From: Streptomyces sp. SAJ15
GTDB lineage: Bacteria; Actinomycetota; Actinomycetes; Streptomycetales; Streptomycetaceae
Assembly: GCF_007595705.1 (NCBI RefSeq)
Contig: NZ_NISY01000019.1
Coordinates: 42,238-106,237 of the forward strand
Length of the DNA: 64,000 bases
Direction of reading: 5' to 3'
Below are positions 9,593 to 17,573 of this stretch, one piece after another (positions within the stretch are counted from its first letter, which is position 1; the number at the start of each line of letters is the position of its first letter). A program made the translations under genes and the position numbers. Under the pieces are notes generated by a model, which ran no database searches, was not told the origin of the DNA, and saw only the letters and a list, made by a program, of their open reading frames with translations.

Positions 9593-10061
9593 GATTCCTG
9601 ACCGAAGCCCAGACATATCGCGCAGGCTTCACATGTGAACTCTGCCTCCTGGATCAGAGGCTTGACTCCAATGCCGAGCTCAAGCAGTAGCGCCGTGCGC
9701 CCACTCCTGCCAGCGTGCCCCGAGCCCAGGACCAGATCGGAGCCCGCGCGGTTGCGGTGCGAGGCCCAACCCCGAAAGGTCCAGTCGACCTGAGAATCCG
9801 GCTGTTGACCGCCTAGGCCGACATCGCGGAGGTAGCGGTACTGATCGAGCGTGAGGTGCCGGATGTCCACGCGCCGCCGGCCCCGGGGCGCGAGCGGATT
9901 GCGGCCGCCGGCTGCCACGTAGTCGCGTACACCCGCCTCGCGTCCGGCCTGGCGGGCGACGACGTCGGCGACGGTCGGGTCGTCCGGCATGTTCAGCAGG
10001 GCGTTGGTGAGGTTGATGGCAAGGACGGCGGGCGTTAGCGCGGGGCGGCGGGTCTTGCCAT
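9589..10061 (-). CDS. Hypothetical transfer-region protein with one-base frameshift
   Basis: The downstream part (MPDDPTVADVVARQAGREAG..., 133 aa) is open, and coding sense continues upstream in the same frame as KTRRPALTPAVLAINLTN. The only sensible start, the ATG at 10061, is in another frame. Adding one C to 'GGCAAG' near 10057 gives MAKTRRPALT and a 157-aa protein; the span plus one base divides by three. The sequence is helical and basic with no known motif. The C-terminus (CEACAICLGF) is cysteine-rich. Confidence 0.5.
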
Positions 10062-10171
10062 CAGGCGCCGAAGGAGTCGATGAACACCTCGTACACGGGG
10101 TCTCTAGGCTCCTGACGAAGGGATTAGGCGCGGTGGCAGTGCAGGTTGCGAGCCGCAGCGAGGGGATTGAG

Positions 10172-10410
10172 TCAGCGGGCGATGAGGGCGGCGCGGTGTT
10201 CGTGGCGGTGCGCGGTGGCCGCGGGCTCGGCGAGGACGCGGACGTGATGGGGCTTGCCGACGTCGCCGTGCTTGGAGCAGACGACGGCTGACTGGGTCCG
10301 GCCGGTGCACCCGGGCTCGGGGTCGCGGGGCCAGCCGGACGCCTTCACCGCGTGGCCACAGCGGGGTTGTCGGCGTGCCGGGGTTCCACGTGCACGGTGC
10401 TGCGGGCCAT
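10172..10410 (-). CDS. Small conserved plasmid protein (about 79 aa) with one-base frameshift
   Basis: AAGGAG precedes an ATG at 10410 and gives MARSTVHVEPRHADNP. That frame soon stops, while the adjacent frame reads AVKASGWPRDPEPGC, then VVCSKHGDVGKPHHVRVL, then a His-rich end. One added base near 10346 joins them into exactly 80 codons. The CxC..C/H pattern hints at metal binding. Function unknown. Confidence 0.5.
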
Positions 10411-10436
10411 GAAGGGCTTCTCCTTATCGCGGACGG

Positions 10437-10474
10437 GAGCGCCGCGCCCGGCCGGAGAGGCGGGCGCGGCGCTC
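10437..10474 (-). terminator. Strong hairpin between the 10566 and 10410 genes
   Basis: A perfect 14-bp inverted repeat (GAGCGCCGCGCCCG and its complement) with a 10-nt loop, just after the stop of the minus-strand gene ending at 10566. It has no U-tract, which is usual for Streptomyces terminators. Confidence 0.6.
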
Positions 10475-10565
10475 TCGGTTTCGTCTTCTCGTGAGCGGGT
10501 TCTTCGGAAACCCGGGGCGGGCGCGGCAGGGTACCCGCCCCGGGCCGGCCGGCATGGCGAGTCGC

Positions 10566-11033
10566 TCAGCCGTCGTCGGTGGTCGCGTCGCGCTCGAAAG
10601 CGTCGATCAGGTCGCGGATCTTGTCAGGGTCGCCGGCCTCGCCGACCCACCTGCCAGTCTCGGTGAAGATGGGCACCTGGTCGTGGTCGGCGTCCAAGAC
10701 CACGAGGTAGGGGCCGAAGCGGTCGAGGACCGTGCCACCCCTGACCGGGGCGGTGGCTAGGACCTCCAGGGCGTCGACGCTCAGCCGGACACCGCCGTCG
10801 GCGCTGCCGGGAAGGGTCAGGATGCCGGAGACGTGGAGCAGGTCGCCGGAGCGCAGCTCGGTGAGCAGGGCGTGGACGATGCGTGGATCGCCGGTGGTGC
10901 AGGGCAGGATCGCCTCGTCGACGGGGTCGTCGGTGGGGGAGGAGACCAGAAGGAAGCGAACGGTCCCGTCGGTGTCGCCGGGCTCAGGGACGGTGTCGAG
11001 GAAGCCGTCGATGGTCATGGGGATGGTGTCCAT
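10566..11033 (-). CDS. OB-fold-like hypothetical protein (155 aa)
   Basis: The middle reads as a strand-rich barrel (GTVRFLLVSSPTDD, GDLLHVSGILTLPG, VRLSVDALEVLATAP), like OB-fold nucleic-acid-binding proteins; the fold call is by eye. The ATG at 11033 overlaps the stop of the Lsr2-like gene (TGATG), so the two are translationally coupled. A plausible role is single-strand DNA handling in plasmid transfer, but no diagnostic residue proves it. Confidence 0.65.
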   Translation of the reverse strand: MDTIPMTIDGFLDTVPEPGDTDGTVRFLLVSSPTDDPVDEAILPCTTGDPRIVHALLTELRSGDLLHVSGILTLPGSADGGVRLSVDALEVLATAPVRGGTVLDRFGPYLVVLDADHDQVPIFTETGRWVGEAGDPDKIRDLIDAFERDATTDDG

Positions 11034-11854
11034 CAGCTCGCTACCTCCATCTGGTCGGGGTGGGCGGCGTCGTAGGCGTCCTGGATCTTCTTCGGGATGA
11101 GCCCGGTGTCGGCGACCTCGTGGCCGTTGGCGCGCGCCCAGGCCCGGATCGCGGCGCGGTCCTCCTTGCTACGGGTGGGCAGGGCACCCTGCGCCGCTGG
11201 GACGGGGCTCACCGTGGACGTGATGCGGCCGGCTCGGACCTGTCGCAGTTCCTTCTCCGCCTGGGCGAGCCTGTCCCGGAGCAGGGTGATCTCCTTCTCC
11301 TTCGCAGCGACGGCCCTCTCGTTCGTGCGCAGGGACACGAGCTCGGCCAACAAGGCGCGGGCCTTGGACGCCTTGCCCTGAATGCGGGCGGAGGCATGCT
11401 TCTCACCCCACACGAGCAGCGCCTCGGTGGCCGCAGCCACGTCATCAATGTCGGCCGCAGCCGACCCGGCGCCCTGGCCGATCAGGGTGAGGGCCTCGTT
11501 CAGTTCCTCGTCAGACAGGCCAAGACACTGCCGGACGGTCGCCGGGGCGTCGCCCTTGTTGAGCATCGAGGCCGCGACAGCGGTGTACGCGTTCGTCGTC
11601 GAGATGGGATTGGTCATCGTGTCGTCTCCCATGACGGGGTGTGCGGTGGGTGCGGTCAAGAGCGGGAGCATCCGTACGAGGTCGTCCTCGGAGCGGGGCA
11701 GTCCCAGGTAGCCCAGGAGGTCGGCCAAGTCCTGCTTGTCGCGGGCGCGGCGGGCGACGGTGCGTGCCGCGGCCGCGAGCTGGTCGACACTGTTGGAGGT
11801 GAGGGCAAGACCCTCGGCAGCCAGAGCCTTCTTCCAGTCAATGAACACGGCCAC
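11033..11854 (-). CDS. Lsr2-type DNA-binding protein with long helical N-terminus (273 aa)
   Basis: The last 45 residues match the Lsr2 DNA-binding domain: RSKEDRAAIRAWARANGHEV followed by IPKKIQDAYDAAHP. In Lsr2 this fold holds an AT-hook-like loop that grips the minor groove. Before it lie a coiled coil (about 175-205, KEKEITLLRDRLAQAEKELR) and about 170 helical residues, so this is not a plain 110-aa Lsr2. Likely a nucleoid or silencing protein that controls foreign or plasmid DNA. An internal ATG at codon 75 is possible, but the upstream part also reads as protein. Confidence 0.75.
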   Translation of the reverse strand: MAVFIDWKKALAAEGLALTSNSVDQLAAAARTVARRARDKQDLADLLGYLGLPRSEDDLVRMLPLLTAPTAHPVMGDDTMTNPISTTNAYTAVAASMLNKGDAPATVRQCLGLSDEELNEALTLIGQGAGSAAADIDDVAAATEALLVWGEKHASARIQGKASKARALLAELVSLRTNERAVAAKEKEITLLRDRLAQAEKELRQVRAGRITSTVSPVPAAQGALPTRSKEDRAAIRAWARANGHEVADTGLIPKKIQDAYDAAHPDQMEVAS

Positions 11855-11857
11855 TCC

Positions 11858-12382
11858 CTACGCGGTGCGGCCGGTGAGGCCGAGCAGCAGCACGTCCCGA
11901 TTGCGCTGCTGCCGCTCGGGGGTGAGCGGTTCACGCCACGGCTCGTAGTGGCTGCCCCACATCGGGTGCGGGGCAGGCGCGAGGTCGGCCATCGCCCGGT
12001 CGGCGACGGACAGCGGGTTGAGCCGCTGCTCCTGGCGGCGCTGAGCGCGAGCGCGCTCCTGCTGGGCGACGACGCCGACCCAGTCGGGGCCGAGGCGATC
12101 CTGCAGGCGGCGGCGGAGGGTGGTCCGCTGGCGCGGCGTGGTGGCCGCCCAGATCCCGGTGACGGTGAGCTCGGGGTTGGCGAGCGCCCATTTCAGGCAG
12201 CCGTTTACGATCGGGCAGCTGCGGCAGGCTGCCCTGGCCTGGTCGATGCGGCCGGTGGTGTCCGCGCTGGTGTCGCCGTGCTCGTAGACGAACCGTCCCG
12301 GATGGGCACGGCATGCCAGCGCAGTGTCGGCGTGGGGAAAGGGGATGCGAGGGTCGGCCTCGGGAACGGTGTCGATGCTCAT
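11858..12382 (-). CDS. WhiB-family iron-sulfur regulator (174 aa)
   Basis: Four cysteines at 24, 53, 56 and 62 (CRAHPG ... CRSCPIVNGC) match the WhiB [4Fe-4S] pattern. The usual G[VI]WGG turn appears as GIWAA. A basic C-terminal tail follows (RERARAQRRQEQRL), and the protein is longer than chromosomal WhiB proteins. Its ATG overlaps the GGDEF gene's stop (ATGA), so the two are coupled. WhiB proteins bind the principal sigma factor; plasmid and phage versions often reprogram host genes. Confidence 0.85.
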   Translation of the reverse strand: MSIDTVPEADPRIPFPHADTALACRAHPGRFVYEHGDTSADTTGRIDQARAACRSCPIVNGCLKWALANPELTVTGIWAATTPRQRTTLRRRLQDRLGPDWVGVVAQQERARAQRRQEQRLNPLSVADRAMADLAPAPHPMWGSHYEPWREPLTPERQQRNRDVLLLGLTGRTA

Positions 12383-13056
12383 GCGGCTCGCCCCCACACG
12401 GCCGTGCCCGGGCGGCCCGCGCGCCGACCGTTGACGGACGACACCGTCACATGCCGGGCTTCGGCGAGGGTGGCGCGGCCGGAGTGCTTGCCGTCGTACA
12501 AGGCGGCGTCGGCAGCGCGCTGCAGGAGCGTTAGGTCGCGGGTGCCCATCACATCCGGCGTCGCGGCGCCTACCGAGGCGGCGACCTCCACAGCCTGGCC
12601 ATCCTCCAGGATGACCGGCGTACACAGGATCCGGACCAGCTGCGCGAGGCGGACCTCCCGGCAACGGCGGGGCAGCTCAAGGACGATCGCGAACTCGTCG
12701 CCCCCGAGCCGGCCGACGGACGCGCAGCGCCCGGCCCAAGCGATGAGCCGCTCGGCGGTCGCCCGCAGCACGGCGTCCCCAGCCGCGTGGCCCAGGGAGT
12801 CGTTGATCGCCTTGAAGTGGTCCTGGTCGACCAAAATCACGGCCGCTTCGTCGCCGTGGCGGCGCAGGACCTGCCGGGCTCGGGCGGTGTAGGCGTCGCG
12901 GCGCAGGAGGCCGGTCAGCGGGTCGCGCCTCGTCGCGGCGAGCCGCTTGTACAGGGCGATGGCGTGCACAGTCCAGCCGGTTAACGGCACCGCGGCAGTG
13001 GTCAGAAGGAGCGTGCGCGGGCCGATCCGGCCCTGAATGCGCAAGACGGAGTCCAT
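12379..13056 (-). CDS. GGDEF-domain protein (putative diguanylate cyclase, 225 aa)
   Basis: One N-terminal membrane helix (about 15-37) is followed by a GGDEF domain: DPLTGLLRR at 45-53, FKAINDSLGHAAGD near 81-94, and an intact GGDEF at 118-122. The residues five before the motif are RCAS, not RxxD, so the product-inhibition site is missing. Such proteins make c-di-GMP, which in Streptomyces locks BldD into repressing sporulation. Its place in a conjugation cluster suggests coupling of host development to transfer. Confidence 0.85.
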   Translation of the reverse strand: MDSVLRIQGRIGPRTLLLTTAAVPLTGWTVHAIALYKRLAATRRDPLTGLLRRDAYTARARQVLRRHGDEAAVILVDQDHFKAINDSLGHAAGDAVLRATAERLIAWAGRCASVGRLGGDEFAIVLELPRRCREVRLAQLVRILCTPVILEDGQAVEVAASVGAATPDVMGTRDLTLLQRAADAALYDGKHSGRATLAEARHVTVSSVNGRRAGRPGTAVWGRAA

Positions 13057-13147
13057 ACTGAGGGTCGCCCTCTCGTCTCGTACGGGTTGGGTGGGCCCGG
13101 GGCAGGCGGTCGGTTTCCTAGGCCTGGACGCCTGTCCCGGGGCGGAG

Positions 13148-13453
13148 CTACAGCGCGACGTCGCGGCGGCGGGTCCAGCTGAGCGGGTTGCGCCACAGGC
13201 CGGCCTTGGCGGCGGGCCACTCCAGCGCCCAGCCGGGCCGAAGCCCGCGCGCTCCCCAGCTGTCCGGCTGCTTGCCGGGGATCTCAAGTCCGGCCTGGTG
13301 CGCGGCGAGCGCGGCGTCGTACACCTCGTGCGCGCGGCGCAGGGCCGCGGCGGGGGAGTCCGCCTCGCCGGTGAAGACGTGCAGCCCCCTGCGGGTCGGG
13401 GTGGCGGTGTCGTGTATCGGGACGTCTACCTCGTAGAACTCGCGGTGCGGCAT
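13148..13453 (-). CDS. Conserved hypothetical protein (101 aa)
   Basis: The ATG at 13453 has AAGGAG 9 nt upstream; an ATG three codons earlier is too close to that site. The protein is soluble, with HVFTGEADSPAAALRRAHEV and a tryptophan-rich C-terminus (WRNPLSWTRRRDVAL). Proteins of this look occur in Streptomyces transfer regions. No functional motif recognised. Confidence 0.7.
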   Translation of the reverse strand: MPHREFYEVDVPIHDTATPTRRGLHVFTGEADSPAAALRRAHEVYDAALAAHQAGLEIPGKQPDSWGARGLRPGWALEWPAAKAGLWRNPLSWTRRRDVAL

Positions 13454-13612
13454 GACGCCCATCTCCTTCCTTGACTGGTACGCGAGGGGCCACGGCGACG
13501 CCCTGCCCTGTGGGGATCCGGGGCCCAGGCGGCGGGGAAGCGCGTCAGGTCGCGGTGCTCGCGGCGGAGGCGGAAGCGCTCCGCCGCTCCAGTGGGAAGC
13601 GGGCGGCGGCGG

Positions 13613-14221
13613 TCACCGGCGACGCCCCTTGCGCAGGGTGATCCAGGTGGTGACCAGCGCAGCGACCACGCCGATGGCGCGGTGGGCCGCCTGGTCCAGC
13701 TCCATGAGCGCCGTGCCGGGCCCGGAGACGTCCTGGACGGGCTCGGGCCACGCCTCACCGGCCTTACGAACGACGGTGGCGTGCTTGACGTAGCCGCCCT
13801 TGCCCGCCTTCTCCGCGAGCCAGATCAGCGGGTCACGCCGATCCAAGATTCCGTGGGTGATCGCGTTGATCGCCGCGCCGGTCAGCAGGGCGCTGGCCGG
13901 GACTCGGTACCCGACGGCGCGGGTGACGGCGAGGGTCGAAGCGAGCTGCACGGCCGAGTAGCTGGCGACGTGTCGGCTCACCGAGCGGCGGCCGTAGGCG
14001 CTGGCGGTGCAGGTGCGGCCCTCCTTGCCGGCGCGCCACGGGTTCTCTTCGACGGGTGAGCCGTCGTTGAGGTAGACCCGGTGGGAGCCGTGCATGCCCT
14101 TGGTCACTGCGTCGTGCTCCCGCTGGATGAACTGGTCACCCAGGGAATGGACGCCGTCGAAGACGGAGGTCAGGGCGGCGACCAGGGCGAGGCCCTCGAT
14201 GGCGCGGATGCGATCGGTCAT
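13613..14221 (-). CDS. Multi-pass membrane protein of the transfer cluster (202 aa)
   Basis: Hydrophobic stretches lie near the N-terminus (IEGLALVAALTSVF), the middle (YSAVQLASTLAVTRAVGY, ASALLTGAAINAITHGIL) and the end (AIGVVAALVTTWITL). Conserved-looking polar residues include GDQFIQREHD and ITHGILDRRD. GAGGAG precedes the ATG at 14221. Probably one of the Spd-type spread proteins that act at the membrane with the DNA translocase; the exact family was not identified. Confidence 0.7.
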   Translation of the reverse strand: MTDRIRAIEGLALVAALTSVFDGVHSLGDQFIQREHDAVTKGMHGSHRVYLNDGSPVEENPWRAGKEGRTCTASAYGRRSVSRHVASYSAVQLASTLAVTRAVGYRVPASALLTGAAINAITHGILDRRDPLIWLAEKAGKGGYVKHATVVRKAGEAWPEPVQDVSGPGTALMELDQAAHRAIGVVAALVTTWITLRKGRRR

Positions 14222-14306
14222 GCTGGGTGTGCTCCTCATCTCGGATTCGGGGTGGGGTGGGGCGGCCGGCCTCTTGTCGATGCTGCGGACGCCCCGTGGT
14301 GCCTTC

Positions 14307-14333
14307 GCCCCCGGCCGGACTCCGGCCGGGGGC
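14307..14333 (-). terminator. Hairpin between the 14341 and 14221 genes
   Basis: A perfect 12-bp inverted repeat (GCCCCCGGCCGG / CCGGCCGGGGGC) with a 3-nt loop, right after the stop of the minus-strand gene ending at 14341. Confidence 0.6.
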
Positions 14334-14340
14334 GGTGGTG

Positions 14341-14649
14341 TCAGAACGGCGGCTCGTCCCAGGCCGGGACGGGGAGAAGCCGGACGCGCAGCTCTCGGCG
14401 GTGGGCCCAGCAGCCGCGCGCCTCCATCTCGGGGAAGGCGCCGCCGGTCCACCAGCCGCCCTCGCCGTGGCAACGCGGGCAGCCCGGTCGGGGGCGGGCG
14501 GTGATCTCGATGCGGTGCCGGTCGGCGTAGAGCTTCCAACGGCCAGACTTGAGTACAGCGGCGGCCGTCACCGCGGTGAGCGGGACGGCGACGGCGAGCA
14601 GCAGGGGCGCGCGCAGGCTACGGGCGACCACGTCAGCGAGCCGCGGCAT
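14341..14649 (-). CDS. Small membrane protein with zinc-ribbon-like motif (102 aa)
   Basis: One transmembrane helix (LRAPLLLAVAVPLTAVTAA) is followed by CPRCHGEGGWW and a later C in EARGCWAHRR, a zinc-ribbon-like arrangement. The start overlaps the end of the Nudix gene by 17 bp, so the two are co-transcribed. A short protein of this shape is typical of actinobacterial conjugative elements. Function unknown. Confidence 0.65.
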   Translation of the reverse strand: MPRLADVVARSLRAPLLLAVAVPLTAVTAAAVLKSGRWKLYADRHRIEITARPRPGCPRCHGEGGWWTGGAFPEMEARGCWAHRRELRVRLLPVPAWDEPPF

Positions 14650-15052
14650 CCGCGAGGATTTCGGCGTGGTCGAACGCCAGATCCGGGAGCGCGTCCAGCG
14701 GCCACCAGCGGGCGGCCGTCGCATCGTCCCCGGCCGTCGGCTGGACCAGCGAGGGCAAGGTGGCCGTGTAGGCGACGGTGACGTACCTGCCGCGCGGGTC
14801 ACGGCCGGGGGCGTCGTAGGCGGCCACCTGCAGGAGGTCGGCGGCCGGGACGGTGATGCCGGTCTCCTCATCCAGCTCGCGCGCCGCGGCGGCGAGGCTG
14901 CTCTCCCCGGCGCCGACGTGACCTCCCGGCAAGGCCCAGGAGCCCGCGAACGGCTCCCATCCTCGCTCGATCAGCAGGACGTGGCCGGCGGCGAGCAGGA
15001 CGACGTCGGCCGTGTAGCGGATCGTCTCGTCGGGGGTTGTGTCGGTGGTCAT
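14633..15052 (-). CDS. Nudix hydrolase, candidate Pif-like transfer-immunity factor (139 aa)
   Basis: A full Nudix box runs from residue 44 (GGHVGAGESSL, then RELDEETGI), giving the Gx5Ex7REUxEExGU signature with all metal-binding glutamates. The family hydrolyses nucleoside diphosphates linked to another group. In the Streptomyces element pSAM2 a Nudix protein (Pif) blocks entry of a second copy of the element. The position among Spd-like membrane genes makes the same role plausible here; that is inference from context. Confidence 0.8.
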   Translation of the reverse strand: MTTDTTPDETIRYTADVVLLAAGHVLLIERGWEPFAGSWALPGGHVGAGESSLAAAARELDEETGITVPAADLLQVAAYDAPGRDPRGRYVTVAYTATLPSLVQPTAGDDATAARWWPLDALPDLAFDHAEILADAAAR

Positions 15053-15068
15053 GGGCTGATCCTTCTGG

Positions 15069-15528
15069 TCAGGCGGCCAGCAGGCGCTTGGCCGGGAGGT
15101 CGATGTAGGTGCCGGGTGTGGGCTCGAAGCCCTTGTCGCACGGGTCGCAGCAGCCCTGGGTGCGCAGCGGGAGGCAGAAGTAGTAGCGCTGGCCGCACTG
15201 GGGGCAGGTCTGCCGCGCGGCCATCGCCCGGTCCAGCGCCCACTCCTGCGCGAGCGTCGGCGTCCGCTTCGGCCGGGCGAGGCTCACGTCGTGGAGCCAG
15301 TCTCGGGTGGGGTGGTTGCACGACTGGTCGGGCCGGTACGAGCACCCCTTGCAGCGCAGGACCGCGACCGGTGCGTGCCCGCCGGGGCTGAGGCCCTTCT
15401 CCCGTAACTGCCTGCGCGTGACCAGGCCCTCGGGGCAGGTGCGCCGGTCGTACTCCGGCAAGGTCGCGGTGCTGCGCAACACCTTCTTGACCTCGTGGCG
15501 GCGCCTCTTCTTCCGGGGGGCGGGGCAT
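15069..15528 (-). CDS. Cysteine-rich RRQ-type transfer-region protein, frameshifted near its start
   Basis: The strong part runs from about 15482 (137 aa): TRRQLREKGLSPGG, CKGCSYRPDQSC, DWLHDVSLARPKRTPT, then CPQCGQRYYFCLPLRTQGCC. Three CxxC pairs suggest zinc binding. This protein type recurs in Streptomyces integrative elements. A GTG at 15482 is the only in-frame start. However, one extra C in the run at 15515-15520 would connect it to the ATG at 15528 (TGATG with the upstream mini-gene) and give MPRPPRKKRRRHEVKKV. I favour the longer form. Confidence 0.7.
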
Positions 15529-15626
15529 CACCGGTTCCAGGCGCCGGGGAGCTGGGCGGGACGCTGCGGTCCGGGGCGCTGCGGGCGGGGCCGGCCGATG
15601 CGGCGGCGGGGGCGGGGGATGAGCAC
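15528..15626 (-). CDS. Possible 32-aa basic leader peptide
   Basis: GTG at 15626 with GGAGG about 9 nt upstream. It encodes a Pro/Arg-rich peptide (MLIPRPRRRIGRP...) whose TGA overlaps the ATG proposed for the cysteine-rich protein. It may serve only as a translational coupling leader. Coding potential is weak because of its length. Confidence 0.35.
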   Translation of the reverse strand: MLIPRPRRRIGRPRPQRPGPQRPAQLPGAWNR

Positions 15627-15775
15627 GGTGTGTGTCCTCCAACAGGGTTGAGGGCGGGCAGTGCTGCGGCCCGCCGGCGGAAGTCCGCTGCGGGGCGTGG
15701 GGTGTGGCGGGCGGCCGGTCGGACTGTCCGGTCCTCGCCCGCGCGGGGCGGGCGAGAGCCGGGCAGGGCGGCAGG

Positions 15776-16579
15776 TCAGCGCTTCTGGAGCGGGTGCACG
15801 TTGTCCGGGGTGTCGTCGGCGTCCGGGGCGGCCGGGGCCGGGAGGTGGATGTGCGGCTCGAACGCGGGCGCGGCGTTGTGGATGTGGGTGAAGATCGCCG
15901 GGCGCAGGGTCAGCCCGCGCAGCGCGAACGTGGAGGTGACGGTCCAGGCGAGGACGGCGAGCCCGGTGGCGATGGTGCGGCCCTGGTCGGGAGCGGCGTC
16001 CCAGACCATGGCGATGCTGGCTGCGCCCCACGCGGTCCAGGTGAGGCGGGCGCCGCTGCTGCGGAAGAACCCGCCGACCAGGCCGAAGATGCCGACCAGT
16101 TGCCAGACGGTGTAGACGGTGGAGGCGCTGATCGGCAGCGCGGCGGAGTGGGCCGCGATGTAGGTGCGGATCGGCTGGTCGACCACGGCGAAGACTCCGT
16201 GGGAAGTGTCGGCGCCGACCTGGACGCGGGGCACGGCGGTCAGCAGGCGGTGCAGCGTGTCGGCCAGGACGTCGGTCGCGCCGTCCAGCAGGATGAGGAC
16301 CGCGCAGATCCCGACAAGTCCGAGCGCCGTCTTCACCCAGTTCGCCATGCCGTGCCAGCCGAGTTCGGGGGCGCGGCGCAGGTCCTCCCAGCTTTCGTGC
16401 AGGAAGCCGCCCGGCTCCCAGGACGTGTTCCACGCCGCGCGCAGTCCGGCGAAGTGCTTCACGCCGGGGATGTCCTTCGCGTCGGGCGGCGGGGGCGTCT
16501 GCTGGAGCAGGTCGCGGAAGCTCGGGGTGCGCTGGCCGTTGATGGGCTGGCCGTTGATGGGCTTGTCGTCGGACTGCAT
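15776..16579 (-). CDS. SpdB-like multi-pass membrane protein (267 aa)
   Basis: A soluble N-terminus with a short direct repeat (PINGQ twice) and WHGMANWVK. At least four hydrophobic segments follow (TALGLVGICAVLILLDGA, AALPISASTVYTVWQLVGIF, LVGGFFRS, GLAVLAWTVTSTFAL). The C-terminus is His/Pro/Asp-rich. Membrane proteins of this size lie next to TraB translocases in Streptomyces plasmids and help plasmid spread between mycelial compartments. The Spd assignment rests on context and topology. Confidence 0.7.
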   Translation of the reverse strand: MQSDDKPINGQPINGQRTPSFRDLLQQTPPPPDAKDIPGVKHFAGLRAAWNTSWEPGGFLHESWEDLRRAPELGWHGMANWVKTALGLVGICAVLILLDGATDVLADTLHRLLTAVPRVQVGADTSHGVFAVVDQPIRTYIAAHSAALPISASTVYTVWQLVGIFGLVGGFFRSSGARLTWTAWGAASIAMVWDAAPDQGRTIATGLAVLAWTVTSTFALRGLTLRPAIFTHIHNAAPAFEPHIHLPAPAAPDADDTPDNVHPLQKR

Positions 16580-16697
16580 GGCGGGGTGACTCCCTGGCTC
16601 GGGTTCGGTGTGGTGGTGCTGGTGGTGGGCAGGCCGGACGGCCTGGCCCGCACCCGACCGCGAGGGTTCGGGCGCGAAGCAGGTGGTCCGGAGCGGG

Positions 16698-17246
16698 TCA
16701 GAGGCCGCGGGCGTCGGCGAGGTGCGCGGCCTGGTCGACCATGCGGATCGGGACGCGGGCCGTGCCGTGCGCGTCGTTGAAGGACGGCACGGAGTCGACG
16801 TCGTCGCCGAAGGTGCGGCGGATCGCGTCCAGGAGCACGGTGGCCGCGTCGGATTCCAGGCCGCTGTCGCCGCGCGCCTCGATCCGGATGGCTCCGAGCA
16901 TGCAGCGGGCGCCGTCCTCGTCGACCAGGACGTCCTTGCACCAGCCGCCGGTGAGCAGCCGGTGGTGGGCGCGCTGCAGAAGGGCCGCGACCGGGGTGGG
17001 GTACAGGTCCGGCAGCGGGGCGGGCCCGGTGTCGACGGGGCCGGTGACGACGTCGGCCAGGTCGACGGGCTCGGTGGGGATGTGCGCGGTGTTGACCTCG
17101 TAGGCGACCTTGGCTTCGTCCAGCCGGAGGGTCATCGCCGTGTTGAGGAAGTCGAGGCGTTCCTCGAAGGTCAGTTCCGCCGGCGGCGCGGGCGCGGCCG
17201 GGGCGGCCGGGGTGGTCTGGTCTATGGCGGGGCGGGTCTGGGGCAT
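16698..17246 (-). CDS. DUF6197-like protein (182 aa)
   Basis: AGGAG sits 5 nt before the ATG at 17246, favouring it over an ATG six codons upstream. After a Pro/Ala-rich start, the core (HHRLLTGGWCKDVLVDEDG, RCMLGAIRIEA) and the later VPSFNDAHGTA match the pattern I know as DUF6197, common in actinobacterial plasmids and phages and of unknown function. Soluble. Confidence 0.7.
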   Translation of the reverse strand: MPQTRPAIDQTTPAAPAAPAPPAELTFEERLDFLNTAMTLRLDEAKVAYEVNTAHIPTEPVDLADVVTGPVDTGPAPLPDLYPTPVAALLQRAHHRLLTGGWCKDVLVDEDGARCMLGAIRIEARGDSGLESDAATVLLDAIRRTFGDDVDSVPSFNDAHGTARVPIRMVDQAAHLADARGL

Positions 17247-17316
17247 CGGGGCTCCTGGTGGCATCGAAGGCGCGGGGGCGGGGTGGCGGCCTTCGACGCC
17301 GGCGGCCGGGGCGGGG

Positions 17317-17490
17317 TCAGCCGCTGACGGTGCTGATCGCGTTGGTGATGAGCGGTGCGGCGCCGGTGGAGGCGAGGAAGAAGCCGAATCCGGCGCAGGC
17401 GAGGGCGGGTCCGAGGCGTACGGAGCCGCCTCGGATGAGGACGAAGACGACGATGCCGAGCAGGACGACGGCGGAGATCGAGACGGCCAC
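17317..17490 (-). CDS. Small two-helix membrane protein (57 aa)
   Basis: GTG at 17490 opens a 57-residue protein made of two hydrophobic helices (ISAVVLLGIVVFVLI and LGPALACAGFGFFLASTGAA) with a basic loop between them. Small hydrophobic proteins of this kind sit beside the translocase gene in many Streptomyces plasmids. A strong hairpin (17517-17547) separates it from the translocase gene. Confidence 0.65.
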   Translation of the reverse strand: MAVSISAVVLLGIVVFVLIRGGSVRLGPALACAGFGFFLASTGAAPLITNAISTVSG

Positions 17491-17516
17491 GGGCGGTGTG
17501 TCCTTTGCAGGTGTGG

Positions 17517-17547
17517 GCAGGGCCCGGCCGGTGCGGCCGGGCCCTGC
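17517..17547 (-). terminator. Hairpin between translocase and small membrane gene
   Basis: Perfect 14-bp arms (GCAGGGCCCGGCCG and complement) with a GTG loop, located after the translocase stop. Confidence 0.6.
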
Positions 17548-17573
17548 GGGTGGGATCGGGTACGGGGGGTGGG

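Noticed and set aside
10883..12892. 669-aa plus-strand frame
   Set aside because: It crosses three minus-strand genes with clear domains (Lsr2-like, WhiB, GGDEF) and has no protein-like motif.
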